Below are positions 1 to 11,149 of a stretch of 64,000 nucleotides of DNA, in pieces. The notes beneath the pieces are model-generated. The model saw nothing but the letters and a program-made list of their open reading frames with translations, ran no database searches and had not been told where the DNA came from. Positions within the stretch are counted from its first letter, which is position 1. Every line of letters starts with the position of its first letter. The stretch spans positions 579,744-643,743 of the forward strand of contig NZ_BMYU01000002.1 of the NCBI RefSeq assembly GCF_014652435.1, written 5' to 3'. The translations under genes and the position numbers were made by a program. Origin of the DNA: Cognatundibacterium squillarum (GTDB taxonomy: Bacteria > Pseudomonadota > Gammaproteobacteria > Burkholderiales > Burkholderiaceae_D).

Positions 1-354
1 TTCCGGAAAAGGCTGAATAGGAGTCAGTAAGGTTTAAAGGCGGGTATTATCCATTACCCGCTTTCCTGCGTCCTGATCGCTGCAGAGATATCACACAGGG
101 CAATCGCCGCAACGAGCTTTCCTCACAATACAGCCCGCTCCCACGATCATCGGTGCAACGCCGAAGCATTGACAGATCCATCGGACTGACACTTCCTCCG
201 CAAGCCCGGCAGCGACAGGCGGGCTGCGCCACCCCGACGCATGTTCAAAACCCAGCTGTGATACATTCCTGAAAAGCAACATATCCGCTGCCATCTTCTG
301 CCGCGGCAGAATGCGCAGCGTTTTTTATGACCTACCATCAGGGAGCCCGCCAGT
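1..354. other. 5' gap, no convincing gene
   Basis: This stretch holds a hairpin near its left end and otherwise no gene I can support. On the minus strand a short frame (about 47-232) has several Cys (CRCRAC followed by two more Cys) that could suggest a zinc ribbon. It would need a GTG start, has no ribosome binding site and matches no family I recognise, so I do not call it. Confidence 0.5.
36..64. terminator. hairpin, probable terminator
   Basis: A perfect 7-bp stem, GCGGGTA with TACCCGC, has an 8-nt loop. It is flanked by AAAG on the left and CTTTCC on the right. It probably ends a gene lying to the left of the window. The short T-run makes it a weak intrinsic terminator. Confidence 0.45.
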
Positions 355-1353
355 ATGTCTGCATATCCGGAGTTATCAACTATTCATGAAACCGCCGCCC
401 GTCTGCATGGCAAGGTGTTGCAAACGCCGGTATGGCAATGGCAGACCGGAATCGTTGCGGAGCAATTACTGCCGCAGACAGAAGTCTGGCTGAAGCTGGA
501 AATGCTGCAAAAGACCGGTACGTTTAAACTGCGCGGTGCGCTGAATTGCATTGAAGTGCTGGATGCGGAAGCAAAGGCCCGGGGCGTGGTTGCAGTCAGC
601 GCGGGAAATCACGCGATTGCAGTGGCGTATGCATCTGCTGTGGCCGGTACTCATGCCAAAGTGGTGATGCTGGAAAAATCCAGCCCGGCACGCATTGCGG
701 CCTGCAAAGCGTCCGGAGCCGAAATATTACTTGCACCGGATATTCATCAGGCGTTTGCGTGGGCGAAGCAGATTGCAGAAGATGAGTCCCGTACGATGAT
801 TCATCCGTTTGAAGGACCGCTGACAGCGCTCGGTACAGCAACAGTCGGACTGGAACTGATGCAGCAAGTTCCGCAGCTGGATGCGGTACTCGTACCGATT
901 GGCGGCGGCGGGCTGTGCGCTGGTATTGCTGCGGCGGTCAAACAAATCAATCCGGCCTGTGCTGTCTACGGTATCGAACCGGAAGGCGCTAATTCGATGT
1001 CGCGCAGCCTGCAAGCCGGCCAGCCGGAAAAGCTGGAAAGTGTCAGCACGGTAGCAGACAGCCTCGGTGCTCCGTTCGCCCTGCCTTACAGTTTTGGTGT
1101 ATGTCAGCGCTTTGTGGATGAAGTGGTCACGGTCAGTGATGATGAACTTTGCCGCGCCATGTACTACCTGTTCCGTGACATGAAACTGGTGACAGAACCG
1201 GCAACCGCAGCCAGTACCGCGGCACTGCTCGGGCCATTGAAAGCAAGGCTGAACGGGAAAAAAGTCGGGCTGATCGTCTGCGGTGCCAATATTGACGCCG
1301 GCCGCTACAGCGAATTACTGGCGCGCGGACAAACACTGGCAGAAAAGTCCTGA
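355..1353 (+). CDS. threonine/serine dehydratase, PLP-dependent
   Basis: This 332-residue enzyme is of the fold-type II PLP family that deaminates L-threonine or L-serine to the 2-oxo acid and ammonia in the cytoplasm. The Schiff-base lysine is K58 in the motif TGTFKLRGA. SAGNHA at 82-87 is the substrate-binding loop and GGGG at 183-186 is the phosphate-binding loop. There is no C-terminal ACT regulatory domain, so it is the short, catabolic-style form rather than the isoleucine-regulated IlvA (about 500 residues). Close relatives include serine racemase and hydroxyaspartate dehydratase, so the exact substrate is uncertain. It is monocistronic, with a hairpin just after the stop and repeat copy R1 between it and the convergent next gene. 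Confidence 0.88.
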   Translation: MSAYPELSTIHETAARLHGKVLQTPVWQWQTGIVAEQLLPQTEVWLKLEMLQKTGTFKLRGALNCIEVLDAEAKARGVVAVSAGNHAIAVAYASAVAGTHAKVVMLEKSSPARIAACKASGAEILLAPDIHQAFAWAKQIAEDESRTMIHPFEGPLTALGTATVGLELMQQVPQLDAVLVPIGGGGLCAGIAAAVKQINPACAVYGIEPEGANSMSRSLQAGQPEKLESVSTVADSLGAPFALPYSFGVCQRFVDEVVTVSDDELCRAMYYLFRDMKLVTEPATAASTAALLGPLKARLNGKKVGLIVCGANIDAGRYSELLARGQTLAEKS

Positions 1354-1361
1354 AATGCAGA

Positions 1362-1394
1362 CTGAGTGGCCTGTACTTACTGCAGGCCACTCAG
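1362..1394. terminator. 12-bp perfect hairpin after the dehydratase
   Basis: CTGAGTGGCCTG pairs perfectly with CAGGCCACTCAG across a 9-nt loop, starting 8 nt after the dehydratase stop codon. No T-run follows, so it is either a factor-dependent terminator or a 3'-end stabiliser. Confidence 0.5.
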
Positions 1395-1468
1395 GGAAGT
1401 GTCATCAGCAAACGCCGGATTTTGCATTTTGGCCTGCTTTTGACCTGATTTTTGCCTGTTTTTGACTG

Positions 1469-1553
1469 AAATGCGGTGTTCTGCACAGCTATGCGGCGGT
1501 CGTCGGCAGAAAGTCCGGCTCTCCGGAAATCACGAATGACGATCTCTGCACAA
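1469..1553 (+). repeat. 85-bp dispersed repeat, copy R1
   Basis: This is an intact member of the family. It begins AAATGCGGTGTTCTGCACAG, carries the core CGGTCGTCGGCAGAAAGTC and ends in a diverged copy of the starting motif (CTCTGCACAA). It sits between two convergent genes. Confidence 0.9.
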
Positions 1554-1578
1554 ACGCCCGCTGTTGCGGGCTGTGAAT

Positions 1579-2418
1579 TCACTGTGCCGTCAGCCCTTTG
1601 CGGTTAACTTCCGCAGGCACTGGCTCGTTAGGAAACCATTTCTGGTGAATTTTTCGGAAGCTGCCATCTTTTTTCATTTGTATCAGTGCATCTTCCCATT
1701 GCCGTATTTGCGCAAGCGGGGTTTTGGCAGAAAATGCCAGATACAGATCCAGACTTTCCAGCACCATGACAGGCTCAACATCATTTGCGCTGTAACCGAT
1801 CTCTTTCAGCACCGATGAAACAACCACGCTGCCTTCCGACCATAAATCAAACCGTCCGGACATCAGCATTTTTGCCACCACCTGAGGCGTAGCCGCCAGA
1901 TCCAGCGTCTGAAAACCTTTGCGGGTGGCGGCATCCGCGAAAATGCTGCCACGATAAGCGCCGACGGAAAGGTGTTTGATATCGTCTTTGAGTGCCAGCA
2001 GGCGGGCGGCATTGCCTTTGCGGGTGTACAGCACTGTGCGGGATACGGCGACCGGCCCGATCAACGTCATCTGATGCTCACGTTCTTCTGACCAGCCAAC
2101 GGTGAAGATCATCACGTTCGGTTCATCGAGCAGCGCTTTGTAGGCGCGGTTCCACGGAACTACCTGAATGCTGTTCTGATTACCAACCCGTCGCTGCAGT
2201 TCCTGTACCACTTCCACCGCCATACCATCCGGTTTATCGCCACTCTTAAACGTCACCGGCGGCCAGTCTTCGGTGTAAATTGTCAACTCATTACCGGCAT
2301 GGGCAGAAAATGGCTGTACAAGAGAAATCATGAACAGGCATTGCAGTAAAGTCGCAGCAAACTGACTGACATTGCGGGAGAAAAACCTTTTTGCACACAT
2401 CAAGACACTTTGCTTCAT
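1579..2418 (-). CDS. periplasmic solute-binding protein, family 3-like
   Basis: This 279-residue exported protein has the PBPb fold of amino-acid-type solute-binding proteins. The start was set at the ATG at 2418 because AGGAGAACGGC precedes it; the frame stays open further upstream without a ribosome site. A signal peptide (basic start, hydrophobic stretch, cleavage after AHA) ends around residue 42. The mature part opens with LTIYTEDWPPVTF, a classic first strand of this family, and ends with MKKDGSFRKIHQKWF, also typical. No ABC permease or ATPase lies nearby. It may therefore be an orphan binding protein serving a distant transporter, or a sensory protein feeding the adjacent GGDEF-EAL regulator. 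The substrate is unknown. Confidence 0.85.
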   Translation of the reverse strand: MKQSVLMCAKRFFSRNVSQFAATLLQCLFMISLVQPFSAHAGNELTIYTEDWPPVTFKSGDKPDGMAVEVVQELQRRVGNQNSIQVVPWNRAYKALLDEPNVMIFTVGWSEEREHQMTLIGPVAVSRTVLYTRKGNAARLLALKDDIKHLSVGAYRGSIFADAATRKGFQTLDLAATPQVVAKMLMSGRFDLWSEGSVVVSSVLKEIGYSANDVEPVMVLESLDLYLAFSAKTPLAQIRQWEDALIQMKKDGSFRKIHQKWFPNEPVPAEVNRKGLTAQ

Positions 2419-2572
2419 GCCGTTCTCCTGTACAGTCCACACATGATTCAAATTAGGCGACAGGGCTATGCTATGCAAGTCTGCTGTGTTAAATGCGGTT
2501 ACCGCCGATTAGCGCAAATTAGCAAGCCTTGCTGCGCGGAAAACCTGATCCTGACACACCGGCCAGTGTTGC

Positions 2573-4846
2573 CTAAGAGGTCTGGCGTCCGGTATGGCTG
2601 AGCACAAACGCGGGCATATCCTGCGCAGCGATTGGCTTTGAAATCAGATATCCCTGCAGGAAATCACATCCCATCGCGGACAAAGTACGTGCCTGATAAG
2701 GCGTTTCCACACCTTCTGCGACCAGTGACATACCGAGTTTTTGCCCCATCATAATGATGGATGACACCAGTTGCTGCAGTTTATCGTTTTCGGTAAGGCG
2801 CATGACGAAGGAACGGTCAATTTTCAGTGTATGAATCTGAAACTTGGTCAGATAGCTGAGGGCGGAATATCCGGTACCGAAGTCATCCAGCGAAATGCGG
2901 ACACCAAGCTGGTTTAATTCATTCAGCGAACGGCGTACGTAATCACCGTCATCAATCAGTACCCTTTCTGTCAGCTCCAGCTCAATCTGCGATGGCTGCA
3001 GTCCGTGTTGCTGCAAGACGGATTGCAGTTTTGCCGCAAAGCGGGAATCCTTTAATTGCGCCGCTGAAATATTAATGCTCATCACACAATGCCCGATGGC
3101 GAAGCGTGAGTTCCATTCTGCGAACTGCGCACAGGCGGTTGCAATCACCCACTCACCGATCTCCAGTATCAGGTCGCTGTCTTCTGCAATCGGAATAAAC
3201 TGATCCGGCGGCACTTGTCCCAGCGTTTTACTGGACCAGCGTATCAGCGCCTCAAATTTGCGAATTTCGCCGGACTGCACATCCACAATCGGCTGATACA
3301 GCAAATACAGTTCATCCGTGTGCAGTGCATGTCGCAATGCACTGTCCAGTATCGCTTCTCGCGGCAAACCCAGCATTTCCGGAGAGAATGTACGGATCTG
3401 GCCCTTACCCGCTTTTTTGGCGTCATACATCGCCAGATACGCATTCTGGATCAGCCCGTCTACATTTGCCTGCAATTCCGGCGCAGACGCAATGCCGATA
3501 CTCGCTGTCAGATAGTGATGGTGATGCTGCACCGTGAAACCGGCTGCCAGCGAAGCCGCCAGCGCTGCTGCGACATTTTGCGCCAGTGCAGCGGTCTGCG
3601 CAGCGGAAATACCGGTAATACCAATTGCAAATTCGTCACCGCCAAAACGGGCCAGAATCGCATGTGCCGGGATATGCTGGTTCAGATCCGCGGCAATCTG
3701 TTTCAGTAACTGCTCGGCATACACATGTCCGTAAGAATCATAAACACGCTTGTATTTATCCAGATCCATCAGTATCACAACACTGACATCGCCCGGCTGC
3801 GAAGCTACCTGCATCAGCGCACTTAAGGCACGCAGAAAACCGTGACGGTTCAGCAAACCTGTCAGGTCGTCAAAATGCGCCACTTTGTACAGCAAGCCTT
3901 CTTTTTCCTTACGCTCGGAAATATCAATCAGCTGCAGTAAATAAAAGCGTTCCTCACGTTCATAGTAAGGCGACACGATCACTTCCAGCGGAATACTGCG
4001 GCCATCCGCCGCAGTGACGGTAATTTCATCGGTCAGCGTGCCCGGTGTCTGATTCTCTGTGATTCGCTGCAGGAATGCGCTCAGCGAAGCACCGTGCGGT
4101 CGTGCGAACACTTCTGATACATGCTGATCACGTGCTGTGCGGGTATTGCTTTTACCGATCAGACTGGCAGCGCGCTCATTCACCATCTGCACTCTGGCAT
4201 GCCCGTCAAGAATAATCAGGCCACTGCCAAAACTGTCAATCGTGTATTTATATCTGTCGCGTATGCGTTCAATAACGGCATAAATCAGGCACAACATTGA
4301 CAGCGTCTTAATCGTGAACGATTCCATAAACCAGAGCGTCATGTTCTCCGGCATCCAGCCCTTCGCTGTCAGCAGATTGATGATGCCGCGTATGACCAGC
4401 AGCGTACTGAGCACCGGATAACGCCGCGTAAACTTGACGATCAGAATGCCGCTGACAAGGAAAGTAGCCCCCGTCAACAATGCGGTCGCATGCTGAATAA
4501 TTGCCGGAAACGCAAAATAGATACCCTGAAGCAGTAACCCAAAGGCAGCAATCGCCAGCATGATTCGACGCGAGATAACGCGCTGTCGAATGAACTTTCC
4601 GGTTCCCAATAAAAAACTGCTGACACTGATGGTCAGCAGCAAAGCAGACTCGACTGCTCTGGCACGCGGATCGCTGCCGATAAACAGCAGCGCAGTATTT
4701 GCCGTCAGTGCGGCCTGACCTGCGGCCCAGAACAAGGCATGCGATTCCTTGCGCTCATGCAGCCACGGCAGCAATAGCGCAGCGATCAGTACCACGTCCA
4801 CTGCCAGCGATAACAGGATGAAAGATTGTGTTTCCACGGCAATCAA
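2573..4846 (-). CDS. membrane PAS-GGDEF-EAL cyclic-di-GMP protein
   Basis: A 757-residue inner-membrane protein that makes and/or degrades the second messenger cyclic-di-GMP. About 200 N-terminal residues form six or seven membrane segments (MASE-like), then comes a PAS domain (about 200-320), a GGDEF domain with intact GGDEF at 402-406, and an EAL domain with EAL at 532-534. The phosphodiesterase motif DDFGTGYSALSYL is also present. Both catalytic signatures look intact. The upstream RxxD inhibitory site is absent, so product inhibition of the cyclase is not expected. The start is unclear: TTG at 4846 gives the longest frame and GTG at 4837 is equally possible; neither has a strong ribosome site. 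It runs in the same direction as the solute-binding gene 155 nt downstream. Confidence 0.9.
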   Translation of the reverse strand: MIAVETQSFILLSLAVDVVLIAALLLPWLHERKESHALFWAAGQAALTANTALLFIGSDPRARAVESALLLTISVSSFLLGTGKFIRQRVISRRIMLAIAAFGLLLQGIYFAFPAIIQHATALLTGATFLVSGILIVKFTRRYPVLSTLLVIRGIINLLTAKGWMPENMTLWFMESFTIKTLSMLCLIYAVIERIRDRYKYTIDSFGSGLIILDGHARVQMVNERAASLIGKSNTRTARDQHVSEVFARPHGASLSAFLQRITENQTPGTLTDEITVTAADGRSIPLEVIVSPYYEREERFYLLQLIDISERKEKEGLLYKVAHFDDLTGLLNRHGFLRALSALMQVASQPGDVSVVILMDLDKYKRVYDSYGHVYAEQLLKQIAADLNQHIPAHAILARFGGDEFAIGITGISAAQTAALAQNVAAALAASLAAGFTVQHHHHYLTASIGIASAPELQANVDGLIQNAYLAMYDAKKAGKGQIRTFSPEMLGLPREAILDSALRHALHTDELYLLYQPIVDVQSGEIRKFEALIRWSSKTLGQVPPDQFIPIAEDSDLILEIGEWVIATACAQFAEWNSRFAIGHCVMSINISAAQLKDSRFAAKLQSVLQQHGLQPSQIELELTERVLIDDGDYVRRSLNELNQLGVRISLDDFGTGYSALSYLTKFQIHTLKIDRSFVMRLTENDKLQQLVSSIIMMGQKLGMSLVAEGVETPYQARTLSAMGCDFLQGYLISKPIAAQDMPAFVLSHTGRQTS

Positions 4847-5032
4847 AAGAATCAGAAAAAACAGAAACCGGCAATCACCAGGATGGCAGCAATGGATCCG
4901 GAGCTAATTTGCCGCACAAGATACCAGTTTTCACCGGAACAAGCGCTCAAAACCCCGATATTATCTTACAAAAACCGCATAAAATTTCCCCGTGGAAATT
5001 TTTTAATTCACTTTCCCCACAGAGAGTACGGA

Positions 5033-5222
5033 TCAGATTTTAAAGATGGAAACGGTGGCAACTAACTCATGCGACTGCCGCTTTAAGTTCTCTGCGGCGG
5101 CAGCACTCTGCTCCACCAGCACTGCATTTTGCTGCGTCACATCATCCATTTCCGTAATCGCAATACCACCTTGTGCCACGCTGTTACTTTGCTCGCTGCT
5201 GGCGGCGCTGATTTCAGGACAC
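5033..5222 (-). pseudogene. chemoreceptor C-terminal remnant
   Basis: About 62 codons encode the tail of a methyl-accepting chemotaxis protein. They run from PEISAASSEQSNSVAQGG through [20 protein letters not shown] to the stop. The match to the conserved signalling tail begins abruptly near 5222, and nothing upstream encodes the remaining several hundred residues. No promoter or start fits, so this is a 5'-deleted relic. Intact chemoreceptors occur at 37.3 and 59.4 kb. Confidence 0.8.
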
Positions 5223-5253
5223 ATTATCGTTAGAACTTTGTGCAGGCAGAATG

Positions 5254-5295
5254 CAAAAGAAAACACGCATGCGGATGCATTCCGTCATGCGTGTT
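5254..5295 (-). terminator. rho-independent terminator of the GyrI-like gene
   Basis: A perfect 10-bp stem, AACACGCATG with CATGCGTGTT, has an inner CGGA/TCCG stem. Read on the minus strand it is followed by TTTTCTTTTG. It lies 18 nt past the stop of the gene ending at 5313. Confidence 0.8.
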
Positions 5296-5312
5296 CTCTG
5301 TTAAAACGAATG

Positions 5313-5747
5313 TCAGGCTGCAGGCGGGAGAATACCGATATAAATCGTTGCAGAATCCGGACCGTGATACACCTCTGCATCACTGCGGTAAGCGCGTGGT
5401 TCAGATGCAGGATCAGCAAAATATGCCCACACCGATTGCCAGCCCTGAATCACGGCTTCCGGCATCGCACCCTGCACTTCAAATGCCAGATAATGACCCG
5501 CAACGAGTTCCGCTACCGCTTCAGCATTCTGTTGCCGCGCGCTGCCTATGGTCAGCGTGTAATCACCGTTCACATCCGAGGCGTAATCCGAATACACGGC
5601 AACAATCTGCGCATCCGGCTGCAGATGCTCTGTCAGATAGCGCTGCCACAAAGCCGGAATATGACCGCCCGGCGCGCTTTCTGTGCGGTTATTGGTACGG
5701 ACGCTGATGCCGTGTATGGTGATCGCTTCTCTGTATTGTGCTTGCAT
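5313..5747 (-). CDS. GyrI-like / effector-binding domain protein
   Basis: This 144-residue cytoplasmic protein is a stand-alone small-molecule-binding (GyrI-like, AraC effector-binding) domain. It starts with REAITIHGISVRTNN and ends with the family-typical pattern YHGPDSATIYIGI. AAGGAAGACATC precedes the ATG. It begins only 11 nt after the AraC-type regulator that carries the same kind of domain at its C-terminus, so the two are almost certainly co-transcribed. Proteins of this fold bind hydrophobic drugs or, in a few cases, hydrolyse cyanine-like compounds. No specific ligand can be inferred. Confidence 0.8.
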   Translation of the reverse strand: MQAQYREAITIHGISVRTNNRTESAPGGHIPALWQRYLTEHLQPDAQIVAVYSDYASDVNGDYTLTIGSARQQNAEAVAELVAGHYLAFEVQGAMPEAVIQGWQSVWAYFADPASEPRAYRSDAEVYHGPDSATIYIGILPPAA

Positions 5748-5758
5748 GATGTCTTCCT

Positions 5759-6637
5759 TCAGATGTCAGTATCTTTCGATACACGGTTAAGTAACAAATA
5801 AATATCTGTTAACAATTCAGCCGGTGCGGTCTGGCGCGGATTATTCAGATATTTTTCAAATGGCGGATAAGCAGCAACTTCGTAGCCGGATGCTGGCAAC
5901 CACTTTCCGCAAAACCACTGATACACAGGCTGCATTGCGGAATACGGCCCCTGGTAACGCAGAATGGCGTAAGTTCCGGCGGGCAGTTCGCGCATGCTGA
6001 ACGGGGCTGGCAGCACTTCCTGCCAGTCAGCAGGCACACTCAGTGCCGCATACGATTGCAGCGCCGCTTCTTCGGTAATGGCCGGATCATCCGGATAAAT
6101 CCCCATCCATTCGGTCTCTGCACCGATCCAGCCGCGCTGACCCGCACAGGCATTCAGTACATCAAATGCCCTGCCGATCTCCATATATGAACCCAGATGT
6201 GCTGTCTGTATCAGGCGTTGTGCTGGCAGCTCACACAGACGTACCGGATAGCGGGTGTCGGCGCAGCCAGCGGCAGGCAACGACAGTGCATTGCCGGTTT
6301 CACGAAAGCGTGCCGGCGGCAGACCATAAGTCTGAGTGAAAGTGCGGGTGAACGATTGCAGATTCGGATAACCGACCTGTACCGCGATCTGCTTCACCGG
6401 CAAATCTGAGCGCAGCAGTAAGGCGGCCGCTTTTTGTAAGCGCAAACGCTTTAAGGTGGCGATCACGCTTTCGCCGTGTATGCCCTGATAAATGCGGTGC
6501 CAGTGATACGGTGACATGCAGGCCAGATCCGCCAGCTTTTGCAAATCCAGCGGCTGATCCAGATGTTCATGCAGATACTGCGTGACGCGGATTAAGCGGC
6601 GTTCGTAACTTTGCTGCACGGGGCTGAGGCTGGTCAT
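5759..6637 (-). CDS. AraC-family regulator with GyrI-like domain
   Basis: A 292-residue transcription regulator. Residues about 14-112 form the double helix-turn-helix of the AraC/XylS family, with the second helix region reading VKQIAVQVGYPNLQSFTRTF. Residues about 120-285 form a GyrI-like ligand-binding domain, the architecture of E. coli Rob. Such proteins activate stress or drug-efflux genes after binding hydrophobic effectors. It is the first gene of a two-gene operon with the stand-alone GyrI-like protein. Targets and effector are unknown. Confidence 0.9.
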   Translation of the reverse strand: MTSLSPVQQSYERRLIRVTQYLHEHLDQPLDLQKLADLACMSPYHWHRIYQGIHGESVIATLKRLRLQKAAALLLRSDLPVKQIAVQVGYPNLQSFTRTFTQTYGLPPARFRETGNALSLPAAGCADTRYPVRLCELPAQRLIQTAHLGSYMEIGRAFDVLNACAGQRGWIGAETEWMGIYPDDPAITEEAALQSYAALSVPADWQEVLPAPFSMRELPAGTYAILRYQGPYSAMQPVYQWFCGKWLPASGYEVAAYPPFEKYLNNPRQTAPAELLTDIYLLLNRVSKDTDI

Positions 6638-6766
6638 GGTGTTTTATGCATGATGTTCGGATAACATGCAGACTACCACGAAGCTGTTTTACAAATCTTG
6701 CGGACTTGCCGGAAGCTGCTGCAGCCCGCACGGGCAGGCTGCAGACGGCAATCAGCCGAATATTAC

Positions 6767-7603
6767 TCAGCGTTGCAAGGCTTGCGCATGATGCGCAATA
6801 TGCTCACCGATCAGGCTGGCGATGAAGTAATAGCTGTGATCAGCGCCAGGATGCAGACGCAGGGTCAGCGGGTGTCCGGCTGCGTCGCACGCGGCTTGCA
6901 AGCGTTGCGGCTGTAGCTGGTTTGCCAGAAAATCATCGGCTTCGCCCTGATCCACCAGTAAAGGCAGGCGTTCGCTAAGGGGGGACTGAATCAGCGCGCA
7001 GGCATCATGCGCTGCCCACTGGCTGCGGTCTGCGCCCAGATAAGCGCTGAAGGCTTTTTCGCCCCACGGCACTTGCGACGGTGCCACAATCGGTGAGAAT
7101 GCCGACACGCTGCGGTAACGCCCCGGATGGCGCAGCGCCAGTGTCAGCGCGCCGTGTCCACCCATCGAATGCCCGCAAATGCTCCGCGCTGCCGTCACCG
7201 CAAAATGCTGCTGTATCAGGGCTGGCAATTCCTGCACGATGTAATCTTCCATGCGGAAATGCGCGGCCCACGGTGCTTGCGTGGCATTCAGATAAAAGCC
7301 CGCGCCCTGCCCCAGATCGTAAGCCGCATCGTCCGCCACAGCGGCGCCGCGCGGACTGGTATCCGGCGCCACCAGAATAATGCCGTGCTGCGCGGCGTAC
7401 TGCTGCGCACCCGCTTTGGTGATGAAGTTCTGCTCGTTGCAGGTCAGACCGGACAGCCAGTACAGCACCGGACATGCCTCACCGCGCACCGCTGCCGGTG
7501 GCAGATAAATGCCGAACTTCATGTCGCAGGACAATATCTCAGAGCGGTGCTGCCAGACTTCCTGCCAGCCGCCAAAGCTGGCGTGACGTTCTGTACGTTG
7601 CAT
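6767..7603 (-). CDS. fghA: S-formylglutathione hydrolase
   Basis: A 278-residue serine esterase of the D-esterase/FrmB family. It hydrolyses S-formylglutathione to formate and glutathione, the second step of glutathione-dependent formaldehyde detoxification in the cytoplasm. The nucleophile elbow GHSMGG and the family motif LSGLTCNEQNF are visible, and a catalytic His lies in PGADHSYYF near the C-terminus. Its start lies 12 nt after the stop of the class III alcohol dehydrogenase, so the two form an operon that runs dehydrogenase first. Length matches the family (about 275-285). Confidence 0.95.
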   Translation of the reverse strand: MQRTERHASFGGWQEVWQHRSEILSCDMKFGIYLPPAAVRGEACPVLYWLSGLTCNEQNFITKAGAQQYAAQHGIILVAPDTSPRGAAVADDAAYDLGQGAGFYLNATQAPWAAHFRMEDYIVQELPALIQQHFAVTAARSICGHSMGGHGALTLALRHPGRYRSVSAFSPIVAPSQVPWGEKAFSAYLGADRSQWAAHDACALIQSPLSERLPLLVDQGEADDFLANQLQPQRLQAACDAAGHPLTLRLHPGADHSYYFIASLIGEHIAHHAQALQR

Positions 7604-7615
7604 AAACCGCCCCGA

Positions 7616-9525
<1,910 letters not shown>

Positions 9526-10572
9526 ATGAATATCAGCACGCTCGCCACACTTCAGAGCATTGTTTTGCTCAGCTGGATTCCGATATTCTGGGTCGTCTTC
9601 AAAAAAGCCCGTCGCAGCAAACGCACACAGAATCAGATCGTTGATGCCTTAGATCGCGAAGGATTGCGCGACTGGCACCGTATTTACATTTCCAGAACAC
9701 CGTTTTTCCGCAAACGGCTCAAATTCACTGCTTATGAAACGCGGGGAATCTTAGTTAACTTGCCGGATGCCGTACGTCTGATTGCAGAATGGCCATCCGG
9801 TGAACGCATCGACCAGATTTTTCCGAAAAGGAGTATGCATTTACGCTGGCACGGCAACAGCGGCATCGCCAGTGCCAACCTGCACTGGATGGCAATCGGA
9901 TCGACCGACAATCCGCTGATGCTGAGCGCCGACACCGGCTTTAACGCCATCCAGTCACGCGAAGCTACCGCAGATCTGTGCCGCAGAATGGATCCGGATT
10001 TTCGCTTGCCGGACATTGCAAAATCAGAATTCGCACTGGAAAAAAATCCGGCATCACTGATCATCGTCACGGCATTTTTTCTGCTACTGGCCTTTGCCCT
10101 GATCGACGGAAAATTTCTGAATAAATACGAATGGTTAAGAACAGGCAGCACTTCATGGCTGCTGATGCCGGGTATGCAAATTTTCATGCTGCTGGCCTTA
10201 CCGGTGTACTGGTGGCTCAGTAAATCCAAAGTACCGGCAAGAGAATCACTGACCCTGTCCACGCTAATCGCCGTCGCGCTCAGCCTTGCCTACATTCCGG
10301 CACTGAAACGGGTTGATCAGTTACTGTCAGCCGAAGGCCCGCAATCGTACGCCTACCGGCTGGGGGACTATGGCTCACTGACACCCGTCAGCGATGGCCC
10401 GCCCAATATTGATTACAAAAACCGAAAAGAATACTGGAACCAGTTTGAAGAAAACTCCATCCATCAGTTCAATCTGGTCCACGGCCCGCTGGGCATGTGG
10501 CAGCTTGATCATTCAGAATTAGAAAAGAAAATGCAGCAGTTCTACGAACAACGCCGCAAGAATAAACAGTGA
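9526..10572 (+). CDS. unknown membrane protein, tandem copy 1
   Basis: A 348-residue protein I do not recognise. One hydrophobic segment lies at the N-terminus (about 5-24), then a basic stretch (KKARRSKRTQNQ), a soluble region of about 140 residues and three further hydrophobic segments (around 185-290). A conserved soluble tail follows, rich in Tyr, Asn and Gln. The ATG at 9526 matches the start of the neighbouring paralog; the frame is open for 38 more codons upstream, but those codons are not conserved as protein. The second copy at 11150 is nearly identical over most of its length, so the duplication is recent or homogenised. No enzyme motif is visible. Confidence 0.75.
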   Translation: MNISTLATLQSIVLLSWIPIFWVVFKKARRSKRTQNQIVDALDREGLRDWHRIYISRTPFFRKRLKFTAYETRGILVNLPDAVRLIAEWPSGERIDQIFPKRSMHLRWHGNSGIASANLHWMAIGSTDNPLMLSADTGFNAIQSREATADLCRRMDPDFRLPDIAKSEFALEKNPASLIIVTAFFLLLAFALIDGKFLNKYEWLRTGSTSWLLMPGMQIFMLLALPVYWWLSKSKVPARESLTLSTLIAVALSLAYIPALKRVDQLLSAEGPQSYAYRLGDYGSLTPVSDGPPNIDYKNRKEYWNQFEENSIHQFNLVHGPLGMWQLDHSELEKKMQQFYEQRRKNKQ

Positions 10573-10644
10573 TTTTCCAGCCACCCGCTTGCACTGCAAC
10601 GGATGGCGCCACACCGGATAGCCCCCGCAGGTGTTTTTTACCTG

Positions 10645-10729
10645 AAATGCGGTATTCTGCACATCCATCCCGCGGTCGTCGGCAGAAAGTCTGGCTTTCC
10701 CAAAAGTGCAGGTGATGAATTTTGCACAA
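10645..10729 (+). repeat. 85-bp dispersed repeat, copy R3
   Basis: Member with a diverged right end (AATTTTGCACAA). It starts 72 nt after the stop of tandem copy 1 and lies upstream of tandem copy 2, mirroring the position of R2 relative to copy 1. Confidence 0.9.
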
Positions 10730-11149
10730 TCAAAACGCCAGTCCTGCCACCGGATAGCGTCAAGCCGGATTGTCACGATACCGGCAGTGCCGTGCGCCCC
10801 TCAGGTAAAGCATGACGAGCACCCATCATCACCGGTAAAGAATGCGTGTGGCATTCGATCGCCTGTCTGCACAAGCAAAGTGCGGCAATCTCTGATTTGT
10901 TGCTGTAAACATATCATTGTGCTAGGGTCGGTTATTGCCATTCAGTAAAGGCAAAAGATCTGAACCGCAGGCTGAAATGGTATACCGCATCAGACTAAGC
11001 GATCCGGCAGACAGATACAGGTATGGCAAAGCGCATCCGGCCGCAAGCGCAAAACTGCACGAAGAACCAGAATCAGGCACTACAATCCGCCCGCTGCACT
11101 TCCATTGATGAAGGCGCAACGATATCACCTCCTTTTAAATAGTCGTCTT

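Noticed and set aside
47..232. Short minus-strand frame with several Cys at the window edge
   Set aside because: It requires a GTG start, lacks a ribosome site and matches no zinc-ribbon family I know.
3215..3709. A 164-codon plus-strand frame
   Set aside because: Antisense to the GGDEF-EAL gene, whose catalytic motifs lie in exactly this stretch.
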